NCBI GenBank assembly: GCA_947502815.1
Contig: CANNBH010000001.1
Location: 1,054,001-1,118,000, forward strand
Length of the DNA: 64,000 bases
DNA from: an uncultured Erythrobacter sp.
Lineage (GTDB): Bacteria > Pseudomonadota > Alphaproteobacteria > Sphingomonadales > Sphingomonadaceae
Direction of reading: 5' to 3'
In this document: positions 25,469 through 34,687 of the stretch, one piece after another
Layout of the letters: each line of letters opens with the position of its first letter
Numbering within the stretch: the stretch's first letter is position 1
The notes under the pieces: model-generated
What the model saw: only the letters and a program-made list of their open reading frames with translations
The model's database searches: none
What the model was told of the DNA's origin: nothing
Made by a program: the position numbers and the translations under genes

Positions 25469-27454
25469 TTATCCGCCGTCTTGCAAACCACCCGCTGCCG
25501 CGTTGAGCCCCAGAAATTCCCGCCGCAACAGGCTGTCTTGATCGCCGGCAAGGGTGCTGATGTCGGAATGGTCAAATCCCATCATAAATTCATCCCCGCG
25601 CAGCACTTGGCCAAAGGCGGCGACGGACGCGGCAAAGGCGAAATCGCCGGTTGGCGCGTCGGCCTGCATAAAGGCTTCGCCGTTCACCACCCGCTCAATC
25701 AACTGCGAGGTGTCGCCGTCGGGCATTTTGAAGCGCAATTTCACATGCGCCGCTTCGGTAAGGCGGTTCATTGCGGCCTCGGCTGGCGCGTCCTCATACC
25801 GGCGCGGGGCGATCCATCCGTCTGTGCCGGTGGGCACCACTTCGTACAGGGCGGTCACCTGATGCCCGGCACCAATATCGCCAGCATCCACCGCATCATT
25901 GTCAAAATCTTCCTCCCGCAATGCCCGGTTTTCGTACCCGATCAAACGGTATTGGCCGATCACGGCAGGGTTAAATTCCACTTGAATTTTGACATCTTTG
26001 GCAATGGTAAACAGCGTCGCGCTCATTTCATCGACGAGCACTTTGCGCGCTTCGAACGCGCTGTCGATATAGGCGTAATTGCCGTTACCGTGATTGGCGA
26101 TTTGCTCCATCAGGGCTTCGTTGTAATTGCCTGTGCCAAAGCCAAGCGTCGTCAAGGTCACGCCGCTTTCGCGCTTTTGCTCGATCAATTCGATCAGAGC
26201 GCTCCGGTCCCGAATGCCGACATTGAAATCGCCATCGGTGGCCAAGATCACGCGGTTGACGCCGCCCTCGATGAAATTGTCCTGTGCGATGTTATAGGCC
26301 AGCTGAATTCCAGCGCCGCCTGCGGTTGATCCGCCAGCCCGCATGGAGACAAGCGCGCGTTGAATTTCGCAGACGTCATTGGTTGGCTCGAGCACGAGGC
26401 CCGCCGCGCCTGCGTAAACGACAATCGAAACGCGATCATTCTCGCCCAGTTCATTGGCCAGTCCGTTTAGCGCCGTTTTGACCAAAGGAAGCTTGTCCGG
26501 GCGGTTCATCGATCCGGATACATCCATCAGGAACACCAAGTTTGCAGGTGGGCGTTCCTGTTCAGAGATGTCATAGCCGCGGAGGCCAATCCGCATCAAA
26601 TATGTGTCTTCATTCCACGGTGTGCGGGCCACATCTGTGGTGATGCTGAACGGCATATCGCGACCCTCTGGCCGGGCGTAGTCATAGCGGAAATAATTGA
26701 TCATTTCCTCTGTGCGCACGGCGGCCTGCGGGGGCCTTTGTCCGTCGGACAAGAACCGGCGCGCGTTCGAATAGGCGCCCGTGTCGACATCGACGCCGAA
26801 TGTGCTGACGGGCTCTGCGTTGGTCAGTTTGATGGGAGATATCTCTTCGCCATCATATTGCTCGCGGCCCGGATCGGTTGGCACGACGACAGGGCGGACA
26901 TTGATGAACTGCTCGGATTCCGAGGAGCTGCGAACGGCTCCAGTACGGACGCGGTTGGGTGATGCAACGACCAACGCGGGGGGCGGCGGAGAAGAGAGCG
27001 CTGGCGGAGGCGGCGGTGGAGGCGGCGGTGGTGCTGGCGGAGCAGGCGGAGAAATCGGCGCGTGCGAACTCGCCTGATCATTGCTGCTAGGCAACTGCTC
27101 AGAGCCAACCACCGACACGGCCACCGGCATCTCTTGCACTGCTTGCGGTTGGCGGCGTGCTCCTGTCACCACAATTGATTGATCCGATACAGTGTCTGGG
27201 CCTTGCTCTATCGGCGGGCAAGACGGCGATGGATATTGCGAAAACTGGCTCAGTTCTTCGTAAGTCGGCGGCGCTCTTACCGCAGCAGGCTCTGGCGCAA
27301 CCGGCACCGCAGGCATCGCTGATCGCGTCTGGGAGGCTTCGCTGCTGGCCAAAGAGCTGGCGATTGCGCCTGAGTTTTGAGCGCAGCCCGAAAGCGTTAA
27401 ACTCACCATCACTGCGCCTGAAACCAACAGCCGCGCGCGCTTAAATCCAACCAT
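25469..27454 (-). CDS. YfbK-type von Willebrand factor A lipoprotein with plug-like insert
   Basis: The 661-residue protein has a lipobox LSGC (Cys24), a low-complexity segment, a TonB-receptor-plug-like peptide (about 92-121) and a poly-proline tract (about 135-160). A YfbK N-terminal domain follows (FGVDVDTGAYSNARRFLSDG, EEMINYFRYDY). The VWA domain has an intact MIDAS (DVSGSMN, Asp311, and ATDGDFNVG), and the C-terminal DUF3520 region ends in SLLRREFL. It should sit on the periplasmic face and bind a divalent cation and a protein partner. No moxR-type ATPase is adjacent. Confidence 0.88.
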   Translation of the reverse strand: MVGFKRARLLVSGAVMVSLTLSGCAQNSGAIASSLASSEASQTRSAMPAVPVAPEPAAVRAPPTYEELSQFSQYPSPSCPPIEQGPDTVSDQSIVVTGARRQPQAVQEMPVAVSVVGSEQLPSSNDQASSHAPISPPAPPAPPPPPPPPPPALSSPPPPALVVASPNRVRTGAVRSSSESEQFINVRPVVVPTDPGREQYDGEEISPIKLTNAEPVSTFGVDVDTGAYSNARRFLSDGQRPPQAAVRTEEMINYFRYDYARPEGRDMPFSITTDVARTPWNEDTYLMRIGLRGYDISEQERPPANLVFLMDVSGSMNRPDKLPLVKTALNGLANELGENDRVSIVVYAGAAGLVLEPTNDVCEIQRALVSMRAGGSTAGGAGIQLAYNIAQDNFIEGGVNRVILATDGDFNVGIRDRSALIELIEQKRESGVTLTTLGFGTGNYNEALMEQIANHGNGNYAYIDSAFEARKVLVDEMSATLFTIAKDVKIQVEFNPAVIGQYRLIGYENRALREEDFDNDAVDAGDIGAGHQVTALYEVVPTGTDGWIAPRRYEDAPAEAAMNRLTEAAHVKLRFKMPDGDTSQLIERVVNGEAFMQADAPTGDFAFAASVAAFGQVLRGDEFMMGFDHSDISTLAGDQDSLLRREFLGLNAAAGGLQDGG

Positions 27455-27569
27455 GTCAGGTCCCCACGAATTACCCAGCCTGAAAAGTCAGCCCGCGCCC
27501 GTTAATCGCAACTGAACGCGGCTGTAAGGTGGATGAAATCTGGTGGATGCGCCGTTCGATTGGGGCGGA

Positions 27570-28268
27570 TCAATAGGTCCCAACAACCAATCCGTTGCAG
27601 AGCAGTTCGTGGGTGTTGATGTCGATCATATGTCCGCCTGAACACTCGCTCGGCGGGGCGCCGTCCCCGCTAAGGATGCGCAGCAGGGCGATCGATGAGA
27701 TGGCCACGATACTGCCAATCAGCATGGTGTCGCGTTCCTGACTTGTCATCGGGCGCTGGCGTTGTTGACCGCGCATTGCCTGAATGCTGCGCCGCACGCT
27801 TTCCTGCAATTCAGCAAAGGTCTTTTCCGGCGGCAACATTGCGAGATAGACACCGGCAATCTGGGACCCATCCCTGTACGCGGCTTTGAACCGGGCGCGG
27901 GGCTGGCCCACACTGCCGCCGCGCGCGAGATTCACCCGGCCCCATTGAAAATTTATGCGCGGGTTGGTCTGATCCGCTTGGAATGCGCGGAAACAGTATA
28001 GATACGCCGAGATGGTGTTCACATCGGCATCCGCGGCCACCCCCTCAACCCCGTCGGGACGCATAGGGTCGAGCGGATGCGAGGCGTAATGGTCGCATCC
28101 CGCAATCGCTTGCTCATCGGTCAAAGATTGAAATTCAGGAGAGTTGAAACTGGATAGCGGCGGCGGCCCCGCCGATGCAGGGGATGCCGCCAAGGCTGCG
28201 GCGATCAATCCCGCCGCTAAGGCCGGTGTTCGCGCACCGCGTCTGGGTTTTGCCTGCAAACTCACCAT
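27570..28268 (-). CDS. Secreted protein of unknown function
   Basis: The 232-residue protein has an n-region with several Arg and Lys, a hydrophobic stretch (AAGLIAAALAASPASA) acting as signal peptide, and a soluble part with CDHYASHPLDPMRPDG, ISAYLYCFRAF and INFQWGRVNLARGG. A hydrophobic segment (MLIGSIVAISSIALLRIL) and a Cys-containing tail complete it. The helical repeat-like middle, with alternating small residues, resembles Sel1/TPR-type proteins, but I cannot assign a family. It stands alone between the VWA and flippase genes. Confidence 0.6.
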   Translation of the reverse strand: MVSLQAKPRRGARTPALAAGLIAAALAASPASAGPPPLSSFNSPEFQSLTDEQAIAGCDHYASHPLDPMRPDGVEGVAADADVNTISAYLYCFRAFQADQTNPRINFQWGRVNLARGGSVGQPRARFKAAYRDGSQIAGVYLAMLPPEKTFAELQESVRRSIQAMRGQQRQRPMTSQERDTMLIGSIVAISSIALLRILSGDGAPPSECSGGHMIDINTHELLCNGLVVGTY

Positions 28269-28314
28269 TGGCCTTCTCCTATTCAGGGAAGGCTATGGCG
28301 CGTCGCTCTCTGGG

Positions 28315-29892
28315 TCAAGTTTTTGCTTTTTCATCAGCGGCTTGCGGCGCAGGCACCACATTTTTGCGGAACAGCACTTTGTCCTCTTCGCCAAATCCGC
28401 GTTTCCAAATCACAAACAGATAAACCGCGAGGATAGCCGGGCCGCCGATCACAATCTCTGCCCATTCAGGCAGGAAGGTGGAGGCGTATCCCACCACCAC
28501 GGCCGGCGCGGCGGCGTAGACCAAGGCCCAGCGCCAGTTGGAAACCGGCGCTTTCAACAAGGCTTTAAGCACGATGGATTTGACCAAGCTCGACACGCCC
28601 AGCGCCACAAACAAGGCGGCGGCGGCGCTGGCGGCTTGGAACCCTTCGCCATAGCCAAGATGCCGTGTGAGCAGAATGAAGCCGATCGTCAGCGCTCCTT
28701 GCAAGGTTATCACCCCAACAGAGATCAACAGGTTCCGTTTGCGCGCAATATAGACCAGCACGCTTTCTGACACGACCGCCATCGATGCGATCACTTCAGC
28801 GGCCAGCAGGATCGCCAACGCGCCTGTGCCGCCAACGATGGCAGGCCCGCCAAGGCCCATGACCGCTTCGCCCGGAATGGCCAGCATCAATGCAATGCCA
28901 AACTGAAGAGCGATGATCCAAAAACCAACTTGGCGCACTTGGGATGCGATGGCTTCCATATTGCCGATTTTCAGATTTTTGGTGATTACCGGAGAGAGGA
29001 TCGGTTCAAAGCTGGTTTTGAGCTTTTGCGGCAGGCTGACGACTTCTTTCGCAAACCAATAAATCCCCACTGTTCCGGCGGATGTAAACTGGCCAAGCAA
29101 GAACACGTCGAGCAGGCGCGTGCCGCGTTCAATCACATCGGCCCCGATCAATGGCAGCGCGCGTGCCGTCATCGATGTCAGATACCGGGGACGCGGCCGC
29201 CAGCCTTTTGGCCAGCCATAGGTTTTTATGAAAGACCATGCGGCGGTGAACAAAGCGGCGTAAATCGACGCCAAGAATGCAAGCGCAATCCCCCCTGCGG
29301 CGAGCGCGGGAACAAAGAACAATCCGGCGACCAAGATCGATTTGGTCCATGGCTCCACCACCGCGCGGGCGCGCACCGTGGTCGCAATGTCATAGCGATA
29401 GGCCTGCGCCGCCAGAAGGATTTCGGTCAGCGCAAAGGCAGGGATCGCCGCGATCATCCACATGTCAAATTCGCTGTTGGTGCCGCTGGGGAATATGATC
29501 ACGGGAAATGTGACAAGCAACGCGCAGGCGGCCAGCGAGACAATCAGAGAGGTAAGCAGCCCGTCAAAAACCAGATTGACGGGCGAACCGCTGCCATCGG
29601 GGTGCTCTCCCGCGCCTTCGGTCAGGCGCTGCGCCAGACCGCGTTTTTCGCCCAGCGCGCAGATCAGAGCGAAAATTTCGATGACCACAAAGGCCGCGGC
29701 AAACCGGCCCATTTCGTCAACGCCGTACAGACGAAATCCGACGAACAGAAACGGGATACCGCCGAGCAACCGCAGGAAAAAACCCAGCGTGTTGGTGCGT
29801 CCCCCTTTGGCCAGGGTCGCCATATCATCGCCGCCTTTATCGGCGCGCAGCGGCGGTGTGCCAGCGTTGGAAGAAGGGCCGGTTTCGGTCAT
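28315..29892 (-). CDS. Wzx/MATE-type polysaccharide flippase
   Basis: The 525-residue integral membrane protein has about 12-14 predicted helices arranged in a MATE/Wzx pattern (NTLGFFLRLLGGIPFLFVGF at the start). PLIGADVIERGTRLLDVFLLG and IYWFAKEVVSLPQKLKTSFEP are typical of oligosaccharide-lipid flippases. It probably moves a lipid-linked polysaccharide unit across the inner membrane. No glycosyltransferase is nearby. Its start overlaps the gpsA stop by 4 bases. Confidence 0.8.
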   Translation of the reverse strand: MTETGPSSNAGTPPLRADKGGDDMATLAKGGRTNTLGFFLRLLGGIPFLFVGFRLYGVDEMGRFAAAFVVIEIFALICALGEKRGLAQRLTEGAGEHPDGSGSPVNLVFDGLLTSLIVSLAACALLVTFPVIIFPSGTNSEFDMWMIAAIPAFALTEILLAAQAYRYDIATTVRARAVVEPWTKSILVAGLFFVPALAAGGIALAFLASIYAALFTAAWSFIKTYGWPKGWRPRPRYLTSMTARALPLIGADVIERGTRLLDVFLLGQFTSAGTVGIYWFAKEVVSLPQKLKTSFEPILSPVITKNLKIGNMEAIASQVRQVGFWIIALQFGIALMLAIPGEAVMGLGGPAIVGGTGALAILLAAEVIASMAVVSESVLVYIARKRNLLISVGVITLQGALTIGFILLTRHLGYGEGFQAASAAAALFVALGVSSLVKSIVLKALLKAPVSNWRWALVYAAAPAVVVGYASTFLPEWAEIVIGGPAILAVYLFVIWKRGFGEEDKVLFRKNVVPAPQAADEKAKT

Positions 29893-30905
29893 TGGCCGCC
29901 GGATTGTTCCGCCTTAAGAGGCCGGGCGAGCAACGCCGCGACAACTTCGCGCGGGGAAGCGCCCGATAAGATCGCGGTCACCGCATCGACGATGGGCATA
30001 GCGATGCCGCGCTTGTGGGCCAGCTCTGCCAAGACGGGGGCGGTGTGCGCCCCTTCGGCAACGGTGGTGCGGTCGGCCATCAGTTCGACTGCGCTTTTTC
30101 CTTCTCCCAAGGCTTTGCCAAGCGAGAAATTGCGGCTGGAGGTTGAGGAGCAGGTGAGGACCAAATCGCCAAGGCCGCACAATCCGGCAAGCGTTTCGGC
30201 CCGCGCGCCCAATTCCCCGCCAAAACGCAGCATTTCGGCATAGCCGCGCGCGATCAAGGCGGCGCGGGCATTTTGGCCCAGATCCAATCCATCAACCACG
30301 CCGCACGCTATCGCGAGGACATTTTTGATCGATCCGCCAATTTCTGCCCCGGTTACATCGTCTGAAAAATAGGGGCGAAACGCGGGGCGGGCGATTGCTG
30401 GCGAAAGGCGATCCCATTGTTCAACGCCGCCTTCGCATGCAAGCGTCACGGCGGTTGGCAATCCGGCGGCGACTTCATGCGCGAATGTTGGCCCAGATAG
30501 GACGGCGATTTGTGCGCCGGGGGCGGCATCGCGGGCGACATCGTTCATCAACCGCTCTGTGCCTGCTTCGATCCCCTTTGAACACAGCACAAGGTCACGG
30601 GGTGTGTGCGTGAGACCGCTTAAGACTTTGCCCAAAACTTGAGCCGGGGTGACAGCAAGAATGGTGTCTATCCCGGCCAGATCGGCCATATCGCCGGTTG
30701 CGCGGATTGTTTTGTGCAGGGCTGCGCCGGGCAAATAAAGCGGGTTGCGGCGATCGGTGTTGATCGCCTCCACCACGTCGGCTTCGAATGCCCAAAGCAC
30801 CACATGGCGCCCGTCACTGGCGAGCATTTGCGCCAGAGCTGTGCCCCAAGCGCCTGCGCCGATCACGCCGATTGTTTCGCCTTCGCTCATTCCATCACGC
30901 TTCAT
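29889..30905 (-). CDS. gpsA: Glycerol-3-phosphate dehydrogenase [NAD(P)+]
   Basis: The enzyme makes sn-glycerol-3-phosphate from dihydroxyacetone phosphate for phospholipid synthesis. The 338-residue protein has the nucleotide motif [49 protein letters not shown] with the catalytic Lys, and [14 protein letters not shown]. Met1 overlaps the end of tsaD by 4 bases; an alternative start is Met6 ([11 protein letters not shown]). It is the middle gene of the tsaD-gpsA-flippase operon. Confidence 0.95.
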   Translation of the reverse strand: MKRDGMSEGETIGVIGAGAWGTALAQMLASDGRHVVLWAFEADVVEAINTDRRNPLYLPGAALHKTIRATGDMADLAGIDTILAVTPAQVLGKVLSGLTHTPRDLVLCSKGIEAGTERLMNDVARDAAPGAQIAVLSGPTFAHEVAAGLPTAVTLACEGGVEQWDRLSPAIARPAFRPYFSDDVTGAEIGGSIKNVLAIACGVVDGLDLGQNARAALIARGYAEMLRFGGELGARAETLAGLCGLGDLVLTCSSTSSRNFSLGKALGEGKSAVELMADRTTVAEGAHTAPVLAELAHKRGIAMPIVDAVTAILSGASPREVVAALLARPLKAEQSGGQ

Positions 30906-31972
30906 GCTTTCACTCCGGCTCCGCGCACCGCCTCCGCCTCTGGATCAAGCGGCCAGCGAGGACGCGCTTTAATGTCCAATGGGTCGCCTGCAAAGTCTGG
31001 CTCCATCGCCAACCGCTCGCATCCCGCCCATGCGATCATAGCGGCATTGTCGGTGCAAAGCGCCAGTGGCGGGGCGGTAAAACGCATGGTGTGCGTGTCG
31101 GCCAAGCTTTCCAACGCGCCGCGCACGCTTTGATTGGCGGCCACTCCACCCGCCACGACAAGCGCGGGGAAAGGCGGATTTTCGCGCAACGCTTTGCTGA
31201 GCCGGTCGATCAGGCAATCAATCGCAGCCTGTTGAAAACTGGCGGCGATGTCGGCGGGCGCGTGTTCGCCGCTTTCATAGGCGCGCATCACCGCGCTCTT
31301 AAGACCGGCAAAGGAGAAATGCGGTTCCTTCGATCCTTTCAGAGGCCGGGGCAGGGGCACCGCCTTTGGATCGCCTTGCCGCGTCAATTGCTCCACCGCC
31401 GGCCCGCCCGGATAGCCAAGGCCAAGGATCTTGGCGGTTTTATCGAAAGCTTCGCCCAGTGCATCATCAATCGTGGTGGCAAGGCGGCGGTATTGGCCCA
31501 CGCCTTCGACGCTCAAAATCTGACAATGCCCCCCTGACACAAGCAGGAGCAGGTAGGGAAAGCCCAATTCCCGATCCGCCAACCGCGGCGACAGGGCGTG
31601 CCCTTCCAAATGGTTGACCGCGATCAAGGGCTTATCCGCTGCCATGGCCAATGCCTTGCCGCTGACCAGCCCAACCATGACGCCCCCGATCAGGCCGGGA
31701 CCGGCGGTCGCCGCAATGGCATCAACATCGCCCACCGCCATGCCTGCATCGGCCAGAACGGCCTCTATCATCGGGGCCAGACGCTGGGCATGGGCGCGCG
31801 CGGCAATTTCTGGCACAACGCCGCCATAGGGCGCGTGTTCAGCCTCTTGGCTGGCAATGCGTTGAGCCACAATCGTGCGATCCCCGGTGACAATCGCCAC
31901 GGCGGTTTCATCGCAGCTGGACTCAATGCCCAGAATAATGCGCGCTTCAGAATTGTTCTGCGTCGATCCCAT
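30902..31972 (-). CDS. tsaD: tRNA N6-threonylcarbamoyladenosine transferase
   Basis: The protein forms t6A37 in ANN-decoding tRNAs together with TsaB, TsaC and TsaE. The 356-residue sequence shows [13 protein letters not shown] at the start, [10 protein letters not shown] with the metal-binding Hxxx[24 protein letters not shown] and [11 protein letters not shown], all standard for the Kae1/TsaD/Qri7 family. It is the first gene of its operon and divergent from hemC. Confidence 0.97.
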   Translation of the reverse strand: MGSTQNNSEARIILGIESSCDETAVAIVTGDRTIVAQRIASQEAEHAPYGGVVPEIAARAHAQRLAPMIEAVLADAGMAVGDVDAIAATAGPGLIGGVMVGLVSGKALAMAADKPLIAVNHLEGHALSPRLADRELGFPYLLLLVSGGHCQILSVEGVGQYRRLATTIDDALGEAFDKTAKILGLGYPGGPAVEQLTRQGDPKAVPLPRPLKGSKEPHFSFAGLKSAVMRAYESGEHAPADIAASFQQAAIDCLIDRLSKALRENPPFPALVVAGGVAANQSVRGALESLADTHTMRFTAPPLALCTDNAAMIAWAGCERLAMEPDFAGDPLDIKARPRWPLDPEAEAVRGAGVKA

Positions 31973-32016
31973 CGCGCTTCCATCTAAGGTGTGTAGCGGT
32001 TAGAGCAAGCTCACCT

Positions 32017-32979
32017 ATGAATGATGCACCCAATTCTGCCGCTCAGACTGAGCATCAGACTAACCCCAAAATCCGGTTAGGCACCCGCAATTCACCGCTC
32101 GCCATGGCGCAAGCGCATGAAACGCGCGCGCGTCTTTGCGCAGCGCATGGCTGGGATGAAAGCGCGGTCGAACTGGTCCCGGTTGTGGCCAGCGGCGATA
32201 AAGTGCTCGACCGGCCTTTGGCGGAAATTGGCGGCAAGGCTTTGTGGACCAAGGAATTGGACGCGTGGCTGGGCAAAGGATTGATTGATGTCGCGGTCCA
32301 TTCGGCCAAAGACGTGGAGACGATCCGTCCCGATGGGTTCCATTTCGCAGGGTTATTGCCGCGTGCAGACCGGCGCGATTCATTGGTTGGCGCAGACAGC
32401 ATCGCCGCCATTCCAAAAGGCGCGGTCGTGGGCACCTCCGCCCCGCGCAGAGCCTCCCAATTGCTCAACCTTCGCCCTGACTGCCGCGTTGTGACCTTTA
32501 GAGGCAACGTCGCGACCAGACTGGGCAAATTGGAAGCCGGCGAGGCGGATGTCACCTTTCTGGCGGCGGCGGGCCTAGAACGGCTCGGACGATCGGCCGT
32601 TGGCGCGCCATTAGATGAAGCCGAATGGGTGCCTGCCGCAGCGCAAGGGGTGATCGCGTTGGAATGCCGCAAGGATGATGTGGCAACAACCGCCGCTGTT
32701 GCCGTGATCGATGATGCGGCAACGCGCGCAGAATTGCTGGCAGAACGGGCGCTGCTGACGCATTTGGGCGGGACATGCCATTCGCCGATTGCGGTCCTAT
32801 GCCGAAACGGCGCAAACAGTTTGAGCATGCGCGCGGTTCTGTTCAGCCCCGATGGGAGCGAGAGGATCGAGGGAGAGGCTACCTTTACTGAAGGGGACTA
32901 CGGGCCGGTCCGTTCACTCGCGTCCGATTTGCTCGCCCGCGCAACACCCGGCATCGCGCCGCATTTCGGCAAGTTTTAG
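32017..32979 (+). CDS. hemC: Hydroxymethylbilane synthase (porphobilinogen deaminase)
   Basis: The enzyme condenses four porphobilinogen units into hydroxymethylbilane during heme synthesis. The 320-residue protein shows IRLGTRNSPLAMAQA, VVASGDKVLDRPL, DVAVHSAKDVET, TSAPRRASQL, PAAAQGVIALECR and GGTCHSPIAV, where the Cys holds the dipyrromethane cofactor. It is followed by hemD after 10 bases. Confidence 0.97.
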   Translation: MNDAPNSAAQTEHQTNPKIRLGTRNSPLAMAQAHETRARLCAAHGWDESAVELVPVVASGDKVLDRPLAEIGGKALWTKELDAWLGKGLIDVAVHSAKDVETIRPDGFHFAGLLPRADRRDSLVGADSIAAIPKGAVVGTSAPRRASQLLNLRPDCRVVTFRGNVATRLGKLEAGEADVTFLAAAGLERLGRSAVGAPLDEAEWVPAAAQGVIALECRKDDVATTAAVAVIDDAATRAELLAERALLTHLGGTCHSPIAVLCRNGANSLSMRAVLFSPDGSERIEGEATFTEGDYGPVRSLASDLLARATPGIAPHFGKF

Positions 32980-32989
32980 GCGCACACGG

Positions 32990-33697
32990 ATGGCAGGGTA
33001 TGTTCTCGTCGTTCGGCCAGAGCCTGGGCTTTCCGCCACGGTCGCAGCGGCGAATGCGATGGGTCTCAATGCGCTGGGGTATCCGCTGTTTGAGATTGAG
33101 CCTTGCCCGTGGGATGCCCCCGATCCATCCGCGATTGACGCGCTGTTGATTGGCAGCGCCAACGCCATCCGTCACGGCGGCCCTGAATTGACCAAATACC
33201 TTGGAAAACCGGTCTATGCCGTTGGTCAAACCACAGCAGAGGAGGCTCGCAACGCGGGCTTCGAAATTGCCGATATCGGGACGGGCGGTTTGCAAAATGT
33301 GATCGACGCCATTCCAGCGCCATTGCGGCTATTGCGGATTGCAGGGTCAAGCCACGTGGACCTATCTTTGCCCAAAGATATCGAAATGCGCACAATAATC
33401 GCCTATAAAACTGTGCCGCAGGAATTGCCCGAACCGCTGCGGCCGCTGCACGATTTGGGCCTTACTGTGATGCTGCATTCGGCCGCCGCAGCAGAGCAAT
33501 TCGTGCGTGAAAGCAAGCGCTTGACTCTTCAACGGGGGCGTATTGCCCTGATCGCGATCGGGCCGCGAGTGGCGGAGGCGGCGGGGGCGGGCTGGCGCGC
33601 TATCCACGTTTGTGACACGCCAAGCGACCGCGCAATGTTGGAAATGGCTCAAACAATGGCCATACAGTATGATACAAGTTCCCCAGCGCGCGGATAA
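32990..33697 (+). CDS. hemD: Uroporphyrinogen-III synthase
   Basis: The enzyme cyclises hydroxymethylbilane to uroporphyrinogen III. The real start is ATG 32990 (MAGYVLVVRPEPG), 10 bases after the hemC stop; the longer open frame upstream overlaps hemC and is not coding. The roughly 235-residue protein has low similarity, as is usual for HemD, but shows VLVVRPEPG, IGSANAIRHGGPEL, VYAVGQTTAEEA, and MLHSAAAAEQFV with LIAIGPRVAEAAGA. Its order after hemC supports the call. Confidence 0.9.
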   Translation: MAGYVLVVRPEPGLSATVAAANAMGLNALGYPLFEIEPCPWDAPDPSAIDALLIGSANAIRHGGPELTKYLGKPVYAVGQTTAEEARNAGFEIADIGTGGLQNVIDAIPAPLRLLRIAGSSHVDLSLPKDIEMRTIIAYKTVPQELPEPLRPLHDLGLTVMLHSAAAAEQFVRESKRLTLQRGRIALIAIGPRVAEAAGAGWRAIHVCDTPSDRAMLEMAQTMAIQYDTSSPARG

Positions 33698-33730
33698 GCG
33701 TGATAGCGGGTCGCAAGATACGGATATGTG

Positions 33731-34684
33731 ATGGAATCGAAATATGGCAGCCGCAAAAAGCCGACCTCATTGAAGGGCGTTGCGCTGGCCACTTTGGGCT
33801 CATTTTTGATCGGCGGTGCGCTGGTTGGATATGTGGTGTGGCACAATTTTGGATCTGAAGAAGAAACCGCCGCCGTGGCGTCTGACACGCCGCCTGCTTT
33901 GCCCAACGCTCCGGTGATTGAAGGGGACGCGGAAACCGTGCCTACGGGTGAAATCATCGCCTCTCCCAGCCCCTTGGCTGATGCGGTTGCAGCATTGGAA
34001 GGGGAAGACGCCGAAGTGGCCGCCGAAGCGGTGAACCGGGTCGTCGATCAACAAGGCGGGATCGATCAACGTCTGGCGGCGGCGGAACAGCGCCTCGCAC
34101 GGCTCGACCTTCAGGCCCAAGCAGCAGCCGGAAACGCCGCGCGCGCAGAGGGCCTATTGATCGCCTTTGCCACACGGCGTGCGGTCGAACGCGGGGCAGA
34201 GCTGGGCTATTTGGCCGACCAATTGCGCCTGCGTTTCTCCGATCAATGGCCCAACGCGGTCAGCCGCATCATCACCTTTGCGCGCGAGCCCATTCGGATC
34301 GATAATCTGACGGCACGGCTTGATGGGCTGGGCCCTGAATTGGTGGAACGCGACGAAGGCATGAGCTGGGAACGGGTTCAGCGCGAGATCGGCGAATTGT
34401 TCGTCGTGCGCCGCGAAAGCACCCCTTCGCCGCAACCTGAACTGCGATTGGAACGCGCGCGGACCGCGCTTGAGCAAGGCCGGTATCAGAACGCGATTGA
34501 CGAGATTAAGGGCATGCCGGGCGCAGAGGCGGCGGACAATTGGATCGCCGATGCAGAACGGTACCGCGATGCGATGGAAGCGCTTGAAGTGATCGAAACC
34601 GCCGCTGTGCTTGACCAAAGCGGCCTGCGCGATGGCGCGGGCAATGTGGTGCGTCAGCCAAGCCCGATTGAGCAGGCAGACTAA
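33731..34684 (+). CDS. Mitofilin-like / HemX-type membrane protein
   Basis: The 317-residue protein has one N-terminal membrane helix (VALATLGSFLIGGALVGYVV) and a long periplasmic helical region with coiled-coil character (RLAAAEQRLARLDLQAQAAA). The C-terminal region (RFSDQWPNAVSRIITFA, YQNAIDEIKGMPGAEAA) matches alphaproteobacterial mitofilin/COG4223 proteins found after hemC-hemD. In alphaproteobacteria these contribute to envelope architecture. ATG 33731 is used; the upstream GTG 33728 is unlikely. Confidence 0.8.
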   Translation: MESKYGSRKKPTSLKGVALATLGSFLIGGALVGYVVWHNFGSEEETAAVASDTPPALPNAPVIEGDAETVPTGEIIASPSPLADAVAALEGEDAEVAAEAVNRVVDQQGGIDQRLAAAEQRLARLDLQAQAAAGNAARAEGLLIAFATRRAVERGAELGYLADQLRLRFSDQWPNAVSRIITFAREPIRIDNLTARLDGLGPELVERDEGMSWERVQREIGELFVVRRESTPSPQPELRLERARTALEQGRYQNAIDEIKGMPGAEAADNWIADAERYRDAMEALEVIETAAVLDQSGLRDGAGNVVRQPSPIEQAD

Positions 34685-34687
34685 ACT

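Noticed and set aside
25451-26329. 292-codon plus-strand ORF
   Set aside because: Antisense to the VWA lipoprotein gene; shadow.
27000-27050. GC-rich GGCGGN repeat
   Set aside because: It is the coding sequence of the poly-proline tract in the VWA lipoprotein, not an independent DNA repeat.
28930-30243. 437-codon plus-strand ORF
   Set aside because: Antisense to the flippase and gpsA genes, both with clear family motifs; the translation is rich in R, Q and H with no family similarity. It is a shadow of high-GC codon bias.
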